Origin: Vibrio sp. 16
Lineage (GTDB): Bacteria; Pseudomonadota; Gammaproteobacteria; Enterobacterales; Vibrionaceae
Length of the DNA: 64,000 nucleotides
NCBI RefSeq assembly: GCF_963681195.1
Contig: NZ_OY808997.1
Coordinates: 806,001 to 870,000 of the forward strand
Direction of reading: 5' to 3'
A model generated the notes under the pieces. That model was given only the letters and a program-made list of their open reading frames with translations, made no database searches and was not told the origin of the DNA. Position numbers and translations under genes: made by a program. This document shows, piece by piece, positions 8,462-16,592 of this stretch; the first letter of the stretch is position 1; each line of letters begins with the position of its first letter.

Positions 8462-9454
8462 ATGATTAAAGTTTCAGAAATTGCCCAACTATTGGGTGGG
8501 GAAGTCATCGGTGACGAGACACTTGAAATCTCTCAGATTCGCCCTGTAAAGAGCGATGTAAAAGGTGGTCTTGCGATTGTCTTTTCGAAATCTGATTTTA
8601 AAGGGCTTTCTGAAACTTTAGCGGACGTCATCATTGGCCCCAAATCGGTTCTCCAATCAAACGCTAAAGTCAAAATCGTCATTGATAAACTCAGTGCTGA
8701 GCGTATCAATCAGGTGATGCGCTTTTACAAAGTGCACAAGTACCAACTGTTTGATCAAGGCAACACGTCAGACATTGAAGGTGTGTACATTGGTAAGCAT
8801 TGTCAGATTGGCGAAGGCTGCCATTTTATGCCCGGTGTCAAAATCATGAATGGCGTAACGATTGGCAATAACGTTGCCATTCATGCCAACACGGTGATCA
8901 AAGAGGGGACGATTATCGGTGACAATGTCACGATTGATTCAAACAACTCGATTGGTAACTACAGTTTCGAATATATGGCCGGCACGCGCACACGTTATGA
9001 ACGCGTGGAAAGTGTCGGGCGGGTGATTATCGAAGATGATGTTGAGATCGGTTGTAACAACACCATCGATCGAGGCACCTTGGGTGATACGGTAATTGGT
9101 CGAGGGACTAAGATCGATAACTTGGTTCAAATCGGTCACGACTGTAAGATTGGTCAGCACTGTCTGCTGGTATCGCAAACGGGATTTGCTGGCCACACCG
9201 TATTAGAAGATCACGTTATCGTTCACGGTCAAGCAGGTACAGCGGGCCATCTGACCATAGGCAAGAACTCAGTCGTGAAAGCAAAATCGGGTGTTAGTCA
9301 CTCCTTTCCGGCCAACAGCGATATCTTTGGCTATCCCGCTAAGAATGCCCGCGAGTATTACAAAAATCTCGCGGTACTAAACAAACTCACCAAAGAAAAC
9401 AAAAACAAACCGACCGAGAAAAAAGGCTGGCTTGCGCGCTTGTTTGGACGCTAG
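8462..9454 (+). CDS. LpxD-like hexapeptide-repeat acyltransferase (paralogue)
   Basis: The 330 residues have the LpxD layout: an N-terminal alpha/beta domain (about 1-100), a left-handed beta-helix of hexapeptide repeats (about 105-290) and a C-terminal tail. The catalytic histidine of LpxD is kept in NLVQIGHD and the second in GTAGHLTIG; the IDRGTLGDT segment also matches LpxD. The tail differs and is basic ([11 protein letters not shown] at the end). The true lpxD normally lies beside fabZ-lpxA-lpxB, so this is a second copy dedicated to the sugar locus. It lies 29 bp after the porin gene. Its acyl acceptor is unknown; LpxD proper N-acylates UDP-3-O-acyl-glucosamine in lipid A synthesis. 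Confidence 0.82.
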   Translation: MIKVSEIAQLLGGEVIGDETLEISQIRPVKSDVKGGLAIVFSKSDFKGLSETLADVIIGPKSVLQSNAKVKIVIDKLSAERINQVMRFYKVHKYQLFDQGNTSDIEGVYIGKHCQIGEGCHFMPGVKIMNGVTIGNNVAIHANTVIKEGTIIGDNVTIDSNNSIGNYSFEYMAGTRTRYERVESVGRVIIEDDVEIGCNNTIDRGTLGDTVIGRGTKIDNLVQIGHDCKIGQHCLLVSQTGFAGHTVLEDHVIVHGQAGTAGHLTIGKNSVVKAKSGVSHSFPANSDIFGYPAKNAREYYKNLAVLNKLTKENKNKPTEKKGWLARLFGR

Positions 9455-9506
9455 CCGCACAAATCTTTGAACGAATTAACTCATCATAATAACAAGGAAT
9501 TGAAAC

Positions 9507-9989
9507 ATGAAACGTACGCTACTGGTTACGGCATTACTCTCAAGTGCGCTGATGGGCTGTGCATCTACATCTGATGATGCGAGTTTACAAGCGACGCTGG
9601 CGACAGGCCCTTTTGCTGATTGTAACTTGGCCAGCGTTGAAGAACGCGGTCCAATTCGACCTTCACTGTTTGTGGTTGGCACCTTCCCAGATGGCCAATG
9701 GCTACACACGGAAAACCGCCAAATGTCTTACAAAGGCAATGGCATTTATCAGGTTGTAAGCGCTGAAAAAGCGGGCAATGTTAGCCTACAGTTTGCAACC
9801 ATGAGCTGGACACCACAATTTACCGCTGCCGGAATGGAAATGCAGGTTGGCTATGAGAAAGTGCTTAAGCGCGGCGGGTTTGCCAAGAACACGGTCGTGA
9901 AGCTGCCAGAAGACGGTAACTACTTATGGTCTATTGAAATCGGCGAAGATAAAAAACCAGTCCGTGCACTAGTGAAACCTTGTCAGTGA
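9507..9989 (+). CDS. Lipoprotein of unknown function
   Basis: A 160-residue lipoprotein: signal sequence MKRTLLVTALLSSALMGC has a good lipobox (LMGC, Cys18). The mature domain (about 45-155) opens with SLFVVGTFPDGQW and a YKGNGIYQVV segment, reminiscent of beta-sandwich starch-binding modules (CBM20/CBM48 type), though this resemblance is weak and judged by eye. Two further cysteines (39 and 159) could pair. RBS AAGGA lies ahead. It sits between the LpxD-like and ATPase genes, so it may bind glucan at the cell surface or in the periplasm, but I do not recognise a named family. Confidence 0.75.
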   Translation: MKRTLLVTALLSSALMGCASTSDDASLQATLATGPFADCNLASVEERGPIRPSLFVVGTFPDGQWLHTENRQMSYKGNGIYQVVSAEKAGNVSLQFATMSWTPQFTAAGMEMQVGYEKVLKRGGFAKNTVVKLPEDGNYLWSIEIGEDKKPVRALVKPCQ

Positions 9990-10097
9990 TTGAAATAGCA
10001 CTTCGTTATTTTGGAGTGCTGTTTGATTAGCCGAGCGATGTTAGTTCGGTTAACCAAACAGTTTTAACCAGTTGAAAGTCCATATTCGGAGTATGAG

Positions 10098-11219
10098 ATG
10101 GCAACAGTAAGCCTACGTAAAGTAGAAAAAGAATATGACAATGGCTTTAAAGCCGTACACGGCGTCGATCTCGACATTCACGAAGGCGAATTTATGGTCT
10201 TTGTCGGGCCTTCAGGCTGCGCCAAGTCAACCACATTGCGAATGATTGCAGGCTTAGAGGCGATCTCGGGGGGAGAAATTAAAATTGGCGGCCGAGTTGT
10301 CAATGATCTGCCACCAAAAGATCGCGGCATCGCCATGGTGTTCCAGAACTACGCGCTTTACCCGCACAAGACGGTGTTTGATAACATGGCGTTTGGTCTA
10401 AAGATGCAAAAGCGACCAAAAGAAGAAATCAAACAACGCGTAGAGGAAGCGGCTGAAAAGCTAGAAATTACCGATCTTCTATATCGTAAGCCAAAAGAGA
10501 TGTCCGGTGGTCAAAGGCAACGTGTCGCCGTAGGGCGCGCCATCGTACGTAAGCCAGACGTGTTTCTGTTTGATGAACCGTTGTCCAACCTAGACGCGAA
10601 GCTGCGAGTCTCGATGCGAGTGAAGATCGCTCAGTTGCATCAATCGCTCAAGGAAGAGGGCAACCCTGCGACCATGATCTACGTAACACATGATCAAACT
10701 GAGGCACTGACGCTTGGTGACCGAATCTGCGTGTTAAACAAAGGTGAGATCATGCAGGTGGATACGCCAGCAAACCTATACAACTATCCAGCCAATAAGT
10801 TTGTGGCCGGGTTTATTGGCTCTCCTGCGATGAATTTGGTGAAAACCACACTACGCCAAATTGGTGAAGATGTATACGTGGAGCTTGTGCCAGAAGCCAG
10901 AATAATCATCCCCAAAGAAAAGCAGCAAAAACTACTCAACCATATCGACAAGCCCGTTTGGCTAGGCATTCGCCCTGAGCATATTTCGTTAGCTCAAGAT
11001 GATGAGTCTATTAACGTCCATGCTGGGGAATTAACGGTGGTTGAAAACCTAGGCAATGAACGATACCTCTACTTTAAACTGGGTGAGAATGAAATCGTCT
11101 CGCGCGTTAACAATCAAGAGATCACCACATCGGACATTGGCAAATCTATTCGTTTCAACTTCGACTCAGGTTTCAGTCATATTTTTGATGGTGAAACAGA
11201 ACAAAACCTAACCCTATAA
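10098..11219 (+). CDS. ABC importer ATPase, MalK/MsmX/CymD type
   Basis: A 373-residue carbohydrate importer ATPase. The NBD (1-235) has a Q-loop (VFQNYALYP), signature MSGGQRQRV, Walker B VFLFDEPLSNLD and H-loop YVTHDQTEA. A C-terminal TOBE/regulatory domain follows (about 240-373; FIGSPAMNLV, LGIRPEHI). The P-loop reads GPSGCAKST, with Ala42 in place of the near-invariant Gly before Lys43. It should energise the two permeases encoded in the leftward arm; splitting the ATPase from the permeases across divergent operons also occurs in E. coli malK versus malFG. Confidence 0.92.
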   Translation: MATVSLRKVEKEYDNGFKAVHGVDLDIHEGEFMVFVGPSGCAKSTTLRMIAGLEAISGGEIKIGGRVVNDLPPKDRGIAMVFQNYALYPHKTVFDNMAFGLKMQKRPKEEIKQRVEEAAEKLEITDLLYRKPKEMSGGQRQRVAVGRAIVRKPDVFLFDEPLSNLDAKLRVSMRVKIAQLHQSLKEEGNPATMIYVTHDQTEALTLGDRICVLNKGEIMQVDTPANLYNYPANKFVAGFIGSPAMNLVKTTLRQIGEDVYVELVPEARIIIPKEKQQKLLNHIDKPVWLGIRPEHISLAQDDESINVHAGELTVVENLGNERYLYFKLGENEIVSRVNNQEITTSDIGKSIRFNFDSGFSHIFDGETEQNLTL

Positions 11220-11224
11220 GAGAC

Positions 11225-11252
11225 AAGCCGCCTTAACCAAGGTGGCTTTTTT
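11225..11252 (+). terminator. Rho-independent terminator after the ATPase gene
   Basis: Arms AAGCCGCCTT and AAGGTGGCTT (one G·U pair) with loop AACC are followed by a T-run. It lies 6 bp after the stop codon, so the CGTase gene probably has its own promoter. Confidence 0.8.
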
Positions 11253-11296
11253 AATAATGAAAACAGTCATTTCGCTCTGCGGAAAGGACTCTTGCG

Positions 11297-11310
11297 CCCT
11301 GAATTCAGGG
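11297..11310. promoter_or_regulatory. 14-bp perfect palindrome upstream of the CGTase gene
   Basis: CCCTGAATTCAGGG is a perfect palindrome 30 bp upstream of the CGTase ATG, in the 88 bp between the terminator and the start. This is a plausible operator, but no second copy was noticed elsewhere in the window. Confidence 0.35.
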
Positions 11311-11340
11311 ATAACAATAACGTGAAGTAGGAAAATAAAA

Positions 11341-13188
11341 ATGAAACACAAGCTCGTGCTGCTGTCGACATTGCTTGCCTCACTGCCTGCCATGGCAGAT
11401 TGGAACCAAGCGTATTTCCGTGGAACGGCCAATGATTGGCAAGCGGAAGCTATGGTGAAAGTTGGGGCCAACCACTGGCAGATTACTAAGAAATTTAACA
11501 CTGGTGATGGTACCAACCCGCCAAGTTTTAAAGTGGATAGGTTCGGCGATTGGTCGGAGAACTACCCACTCAGCAACTACGTGGTTGATCCGAACAAATC
11601 TTACGAAATCAACTTCTATGACGATACCAACACGGTCGTTGTGCATGAGAAATTGGGCTTCGACATGCGTGACGAAACCATGTACTTCGTCTTTTTGGAC
11701 CGCTTTGCCGATGGTAACTCATCAAACAACACTGGCAACAATGCCAGTACTTACTCTGCTGATAAGTCAGACTTCAAAAAATACTTTGGTGGTGACATCA
11801 AAGGCTTGCTAGGCAAGTTAGATTACCTAAAAGAGATGGGCATTACTGCTATCTGGATTACGCCACCAGTCAACAACGTAGATCAGCTTAACAAAGATGG
11901 TTCTGCAGGCTACCACGGATACTGGGGAAGAGACTTTTTCCAAGTTGATGAACACTTAGGAACCATTGAAGAGTTTCGTGCGCTCAGTACCAAAATGGAA
12001 GAGTACGGCATGAAGCTAGTCTTAGACTACGCACCAAACCACTCAAATCCGAACGATGAAAACGAATATGGCGCGCTGTACAAAAATGGCGTTTTCCAAA
12101 CCGACTTTAACAGCGATACAGAAAACTGGTATCACCACAATGGTGGCGTGACCAATTGGGACGACTACTATCAGGTACGAAACCACAATCTATTTAACCT
12201 TTCTGATTTCGACCAAAGCAATGAAAAAACTTATCAATATCTTGCAGAGGGCGCTAAGTTTTGGATTGATCTAGGTGTTGATGCGATTCGCATTGACGCG
12301 ATTAAACACATGGATAAGTCATTTATTCAGCGTTGGACATCAGAGCTGTACAGCTACGCGAAATCTAAGGGCAAACCGGGTTTCTACTTCTTTGGTGAAT
12401 GGATGGATGCGGGCGCTGGCGCGACGGGTATCAATGGCTTGTCTGTCGATTTTGCCAATACCTCAGGCTCGGCACTGCTTGATTTTGGTTTAAGAAACAT
12501 CATCGAAGATGCGTTGATTGGCCATCATGGAACGGGCATGTACGCTATCAATAACTACATGAAGTTGCGTGACCAAGAGTTTACTTCAAGCGATTGGCAG
12601 GTGGTCTTTTTAGATAACCATGATGCACCGCGTCTATCGACAGTTCTTCGTTCAGATGCGACCAATTTTGGCCCAGGCAAAGATAAGTGGGGCGGTCGTC
12701 AGAGCATTTCATTTGCCCAAGATCGTTTAGAGCTCGGTTTGGCACTGATCATGACGTCTCGCGGTATTCCTTGTATCTATTACGGCACAGAGCACTACGC
12801 AGCGAACTTTACGACGAATGGCTTTGGTCAAGTCGGCAACGATCCGTATAACCGCGAGATGATGCCAAGTTTTGATACGACAACTCCCGCGTTCCAAATC
12901 ATCAAAAAGCTAAGTAAGTTGCGTAAAGAGAGTTACGCAATCCAGCAGGGCAGTTACATCGAACGTTGGGTCAGCAATGACGTGTTACTTTATGAACGTA
13001 ATGCGGGTGACGATGTTGTTGTCGTGGCGATGAACATCGGTGGCAATACTTCGGTTAATGCTATCAACCTTGGTTTGGCGAACGGCACTTATGACAATGT
13101 GATTGGGAGCGACCAAGTTGTGGTAGCAAACGGGAGTGCAACCTTTAATCTTGATCAGAATGAAGTGATCGTGATTCGCAGCAAATAA
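11341..13188 (+). CDS. Secreted cyclodextrin glucanotransferase-like GH13 enzyme
   Basis: A 615-residue GH13 enzyme with a signal peptide (cleavage after AMA, residue 19). Residues ~21-104 resemble a starch-binding beta-sandwich (AYFRGTANDWQ…). The barrel starts near 110 (ETMYFVFLDRFADGN) and carries DYAPNH (Asp229), GVDAIRIDAIKH (nucleophile Asp319), FFGEW (Glu353) and FLDNHD (Asp428). It strongly recalls Klebsiella CGTase (SSGSALLDFG-like, HYAANFT, FGQVG segments). An aromatic residue follows GVFQTD at the site where CGTases have their central Tyr/Phe. It ends right after the C domain (NEVIVIRSK), without the C-terminal CBM20 of typical CGTases. RBS GTAGGAAAA. It should turn extracellular or periplasmic starch into cyclodextrins; plain alpha-amylase action remains possible. 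Confidence 0.85.
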   Translation: MKHKLVLLSTLLASLPAMADWNQAYFRGTANDWQAEAMVKVGANHWQITKKFNTGDGTNPPSFKVDRFGDWSENYPLSNYVVDPNKSYEINFYDDTNTVVVHEKLGFDMRDETMYFVFLDRFADGNSSNNTGNNASTYSADKSDFKKYFGGDIKGLLGKLDYLKEMGITAIWITPPVNNVDQLNKDGSAGYHGYWGRDFFQVDEHLGTIEEFRALSTKMEEYGMKLVLDYAPNHSNPNDENEYGALYKNGVFQTDFNSDTENWYHHNGGVTNWDDYYQVRNHNLFNLSDFDQSNEKTYQYLAEGAKFWIDLGVDAIRIDAIKHMDKSFIQRWTSELYSYAKSKGKPGFYFFGEWMDAGAGATGINGLSVDFANTSGSALLDFGLRNIIEDALIGHHGTGMYAINNYMKLRDQEFTSSDWQVVFLDNHDAPRLSTVLRSDATNFGPGKDKWGGRQSISFAQDRLELGLALIMTSRGIPCIYYGTEHYAANFTTNGFGQVGNDPYNREMMPSFDTTTPAFQIIKKLSKLRKESYAIQQGSYIERWVSNDVLLYERNAGDDVVVVAMNIGGNTSVNAINLGLANGTYDNVIGSDQVVVANGSATFNLDQNEVIVIRSK

Positions 13189-13208
13189 CTTATTTAAGAG
13201 CGTTAACT

Positions 13209-13232
13209 GGCCGACATTTGTCGGCCTTTTTT
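13209..13232 (+). terminator. Rho-independent terminator after the CGTase gene
   Basis: GGCCGAC / GTCGGCC stem with a 4-nt loop and a run of six T, 20 bp after the CGTase stop. Confidence 0.88.
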
Positions 13233-13279
13233 GTATGTAAAGTTTATTTGTGACTTGCATACACATATGAAATCTAAAT

Positions 13280-13300
13280 GGTATGAAATTATTTCATACC
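13280..13300. promoter_or_regulatory. Perfect 10-bp-arm palindrome upstream of the autotransporter
   Basis: GGTATGAAAT and ATTTCATACC are exact inverted repeats around a single T. The site lies 95 bp upstream of the autotransporter ATG, in a position suited to an operator for a dimeric regulator. There is no T-run, so it is not a terminator. Confidence 0.5.
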
Positions 13301-13394
13301 TCCCAGTCGTTTATTCCATTTTTCTCTGTTGCATATCCCGCCTAATCTAGCTGGGAAAATAGAGTTAGTATTCTAATTAAGCAATGGTGATTAC

Positions 13395-15485
13395 ATGAAA
13401 AATAAAAAAATTGCAGCAGCGGCGCTTGTTTTGGGGAGTGCCTCATTTGCTTCACATGCCGATGACGCAGTGCAAACCGCTCTTCAAAATGTACAGAAAG
13501 TTCAAACCGATCAGACGCAAAGGCTTGACTTGCAAGATGAGCTTATTGCCCAAACTCATGGGGAATTGATGAAACTTGGTTCTGAGGTATTGAGCAGTAC
13601 AGGTCAGTTGCAATCACAAATCCGCGATCAAGGCGCAAGAATTGATACTAGCGACAAAATGGACGGCGAGCAAAATCGATTTATCGTCCAAAACGAACAA
13701 AAAATACAATCACTAGAAGCGGTGGATAAGCAGCAGGGACAAAGGTTGGATGCTTATGGCAAGCTTATTACAAGCAATGCGCACCGAACTACTGAAGCGT
13801 TAGATAAGATCAATACCTTAGACACAACTCAAAAGGTGCAACAGCACGCGATTGATGCAAACCATCAACTTAGTGTGGATAACCAAAATGCCTTAAAAGC
13901 GAATGAGCAAATCGACACACAACAAGCGAATGCAATTATTCACAATCAACAAGAGGTGCAATCGCTGGCGTCGACTCAGCAGCAGCACGCTCACAGACTT
14001 GATGCGCTTGATCAATCTATCGCAAGCAACGCTCAACAGGCTCAGACAACCTTAAATGATGTTAACAAGCTGCAAGCAACGCAAAAGGCAGAGCAGCAGA
14101 GTATTGCAGCTAACCACCAAGCGAGCGTACAGAACCAACAGGTGATTACTGCCAACACGGACTTGCTTGCCGAGCATGAAAAAGCGATCCAACAAAACCA
14201 GCAGCAGGCACAATCGCTGGAATCGACTCAACAGCAGCACGCTCACAGACTTGATACGCTCGATCAATCTATCGCAAGCAACGCTCAACAGGCTCAGGCA
14301 ACCTTAAATGATGTTAACAAGCTGCAAGCAACGCAAAAGGTTCAGCAGCAGAGTATAGCGGCTAACCAGCACGCGAGTGCTGATAATCAACAGTTGATCA
14401 CTGCCAATACGGATCTGCTTGCCGAGCATGAGAAAGCGATCCTACAAAACCAACACCAGGCGCAATCGTTGGCGTCGACTCAGCAGCAGCACGCTCACAG
14501 ACTTGATACGCTCGATCAATCTATCGCAAGCAACGCTCAACAGGCTCAGACAACCTTAAACGATGTTAACAAGTTGCAAGCAACGCAAAAGGTACAGCAG
14601 CAGAGTATTGCAGCCAACCATCAAGCGAACGCACAGAACCAACAGGTGATAACAGCCAATACGGATCTGCTTGCCGAGCATGAAAAAGCGATCCAACAAA
14701 ACCAACAGCAGGCACAATCGCTAGCATCGACTCAGCAGCAGCACACCCAGACAATTAACTCATTGAGCCATTCAGTCGCAAGCAACGCTCAAAGTGCTCA
14801 GAAAGCACTAAGTGATGTTCACAAGTTGCAAGCAACGCAAAACACGCAGCAGCAAAGTATAGCGGCTAACCAGCACGCGAGTGCTCATAATCAACAGTTG
14901 ATCACTGCCAATACGGATTCTATTGCCCAGCAAGATAAAGCGATCCAACGAAATCAACAAAAAACACAGGCATTAGACACTGTGCAGCAGCAACATAGCC
15001 AGTCAATTGCGAACAATACACAGCAGGTTAAAACTAACGCACAAAACATTGCTGCCACAGGTCAAATCGCGTCGGCAAATAGCCAAGCGATCAGTCAGCA
15101 ACAAAGCGTTATGCGAAATGAAGATCAACAAATTGCTCAAAATCATCGAGCGATTGAACAAGAGCAACGTGATGTCGCGACTAACAGTGCCGCGATAGCG
15201 AAAAACCGCAATGATATCGACGAGTTGCGTCAAGATATGGAAAACATGGCGAAGAATATTGATGGCGCTTACGCTGAGTCAGCTGCATTTGCGGGTTTAG
15301 TTGACCCTTACGGCGTTGGTAATATCGCAGTGACCGCAGCGTTAGGCTACCACGGTGACGCTGAAGCGATAGCCGTGGGTATCGGTGACCGATTCAACGA
15401 GCATTTAACTGGGAAACTGGGTGGTGCTTACGATACCGCGACCGAGTCAATGAGCGCATACGTGGGTATTGGTTACGAGTTCTAG
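13395..15485 (+). CDS. Trimeric autotransporter (YadA anchor) with repetitive coiled-coil stalk
   Basis: A 696-residue protein with a signal peptide (cleavage after SHA, residue 22). Almost all the rest is Gln/Ala/Asn-rich coiled coil. Four near-identical 84-residue repeats occupy about 189-524, then a degenerate fifth. 84 is 12 heptads, so the repeats keep coiled-coil register. The last ~76 residues (from NIDGAYAESA) are a YadA-type membrane anchor with LTGKLGGAYD and a terminal YEF. No head domain with YadA-like repeats is visible, so it looks like a bare stalk adhesin. Expected location: outer membrane, projecting outward. It stands alone between two hairpins, downstream of the CGTase gene and upstream of a LysR gene. 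Confidence 0.88.
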   Translation: MKNKKIAAAALVLGSASFASHADDAVQTALQNVQKVQTDQTQRLDLQDELIAQTHGELMKLGSEVLSSTGQLQSQIRDQGARIDTSDKMDGEQNRFIVQNEQKIQSLEAVDKQQGQRLDAYGKLITSNAHRTTEALDKINTLDTTQKVQQHAIDANHQLSVDNQNALKANEQIDTQQANAIIHNQQEVQSLASTQQQHAHRLDALDQSIASNAQQAQTTLNDVNKLQATQKAEQQSIAANHQASVQNQQVITANTDLLAEHEKAIQQNQQQAQSLESTQQQHAHRLDTLDQSIASNAQQAQATLNDVNKLQATQKVQQQSIAANQHASADNQQLITANTDLLAEHEKAILQNQHQAQSLASTQQQHAHRLDTLDQSIASNAQQAQTTLNDVNKLQATQKVQQQSIAANHQANAQNQQVITANTDLLAEHEKAIQQNQQQAQSLASTQQQHTQTINSLSHSVASNAQSAQKALSDVHKLQATQNTQQQSIAANQHASAHNQQLITANTDSIAQQDKAIQRNQQKTQALDTVQQQHSQSIANNTQQVKTNAQNIAATGQIASANSQAISQQQSVMRNEDQQIAQNHRAIEQEQRDVATNSAAIAKNRNDIDELRQDMENMAKNIDGAYAESAAFAGLVDPYGVGNIAVTAALGYHGDAEAIAVGIGDRFNEHLTGKLGGAYDTATESMSAYVGIGYEF
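13959..14966 (+). repeat. Four tandem 252-bp coding repeats
   Basis: Unit starts recur exactly every 252 bp (13959, 14211, 14463, 14715; a diverged fifth begins at 14967). Each encodes 84 residues running from QSLxSTQQQHAHRLD to KAIQQNQQQA. The first three are most alike; the fourth diverges after its first 50 bp (QTINSLSHSV). Such repeats favour recombinational change of stalk length and are an assembly risk. Confidence 0.9.
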
Positions 15486-15503
15486 TTAGGCCGAAGGCAG
15501 TAT

Positions 15504-15554
15504 AAGTATTCTCTCGCGAGTCAGGTTAAAACGCCGGCTCACGAGTGAATACTT
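15504..15554 (+). terminator. Imperfect stem-loop after the autotransporter
   Basis: Arms AAGTATTCTCTCGCGAG and CTCACGAGTGAATACTT pair with two mismatches around a 17-nt loop, 19 bp after the stop. No strong T-run follows, so the role as terminator is tentative. Confidence 0.45.
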
Positions 15555-15624
15555 TAACTCATTGTTTCTTAGCGGATATTAGGGTAATTTCGGTGGATGG
15601 ATTGTGAACATTTAGGGTCAACCA

Positions 15625-16560
15625 ATGCGAAACTATAAGTTACTCAAAGCGCTCGCTTCGGTGTTGGAAACTCAGAACTTAACCGAGAGTGCGAAACAAC
15701 TTAACGTGACTCAATCGGCGATGAGTAAAACTTTATCGCAGATTAGGCTCGAGTTTTCTGATCCGATTTTAATTCGAGAAGGGAATCGTTCGGTATTAAC
15801 CCACCGAGCGAAATACCTAAAGCTCAAACTTCCTCAGCTACTCCAGCAGCTCGATGATCTCTATCTCACAGAGGATATTCAGCCACAAAAGATTGAACGC
15901 AAATTTACCATTGGATTCAATGCCTATGTAGCGCCGACCATTCTTCCCCAGATTTGCGCGAAGATGGAACTAGAGTCGCCCAATTCGACTATTGAATGTC
16001 GATTATGGCAAACCGAGCAGTTTGATGAGCTGGGAGAATCGTCGATTGATCTAGTTGCAACCATGGCGGCAGACATTCCTGAGAACATTTATGGTAAGTC
16101 TCTCGGGCAAGATCAGTTTGTGGTCATGATGTGCAGTCAGCACCCGAAAGCCAACAGTGAGTTTGGTTTGCAAGACTTGGCTGATGCCAAACATATTCTG
16201 GTCAACGGAATTATAGAGCGGCGGGAAATGGTCGATGCTCTGCTGTCACCAACAGGCAAAAAGCGCAAAGTATTTGCTGTGGTGCCTTCCTTTCTCTCTG
16301 CGGTGGAGTCTTTAAAGTTGACGCAGGCAATCATGGTGGCGCCCGCTCATATTGCGGCAATGTATGTGGAGCGGTTCAGCTTAGTAGTGAAGCCACTGCC
16401 GATTGATTTACCCGAGCATGATTATTACCTTTTGTGGCATGCCAAAAATCAAAACGACAACGAGCACAAATGGTTTCGAGAACTGATATTTCCGCAGTTA
16501 CGAGATAATTTGTCCAGTGCTATTGAGCAAGGGAAGTTGTTGCTCAATATGTCTCAATAA
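15625..16560 (+). CDS. LysR-family transcriptional regulator
   Basis: A 311-residue LysR regulator: N-terminal winged HTH (about 1-60; LTESAKQLNVTQSAMSKTLSQIR) and a periplasmic-binding-protein-like effector domain (about 90-295). The effector is not predictable. It follows the autotransporter in the same direction with a 139-bp gap and converges on the cystine symporter gene. LysR genes usually act on a divergent neighbour, but nothing is divergent here, so its target could be the upstream adhesin or lie elsewhere. Confidence 0.88.
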   Translation: MRNYKLLKALASVLETQNLTESAKQLNVTQSAMSKTLSQIRLEFSDPILIREGNRSVLTHRAKYLKLKLPQLLQQLDDLYLTEDIQPQKIERKFTIGFNAYVAPTILPQICAKMELESPNSTIECRLWQTEQFDELGESSIDLVATMAADIPENIYGKSLGQDQFVVMMCSQHPKANSEFGLQDLADAKHILVNGIIERREMVDALLSPTGKKRKVFAVVPSFLSAVESLKLTQAIMVAPAHIAAMYVERFSLVVKPLPIDLPEHDYYLLWHAKNQNDNEHKWFRELIFPQLRDNLSSAIEQGKLLLNMSQ

Positions 16561-16587
16561 AAATGGCCGACAATCGTCGGCCATTTT
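16560..16587. terminator. Bidirectional terminator between LysR and cystine symporter genes
   Basis: AAAATGGCCGAC / GTCGGCCATTTT with a 4-nt loop gives A-runs and T-runs on both sides, fitting two convergent genes. Confidence 0.9.
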
Positions 16588-16592
16588 CTCTT

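Noticed and set aside
13959..14966. CRISPR-like periodic repeats
   Set aside because: Period 252 bp, fully coding, no conserved short repeat with unique spacers and no cas genes; these are stalk repeats of the autotransporter.
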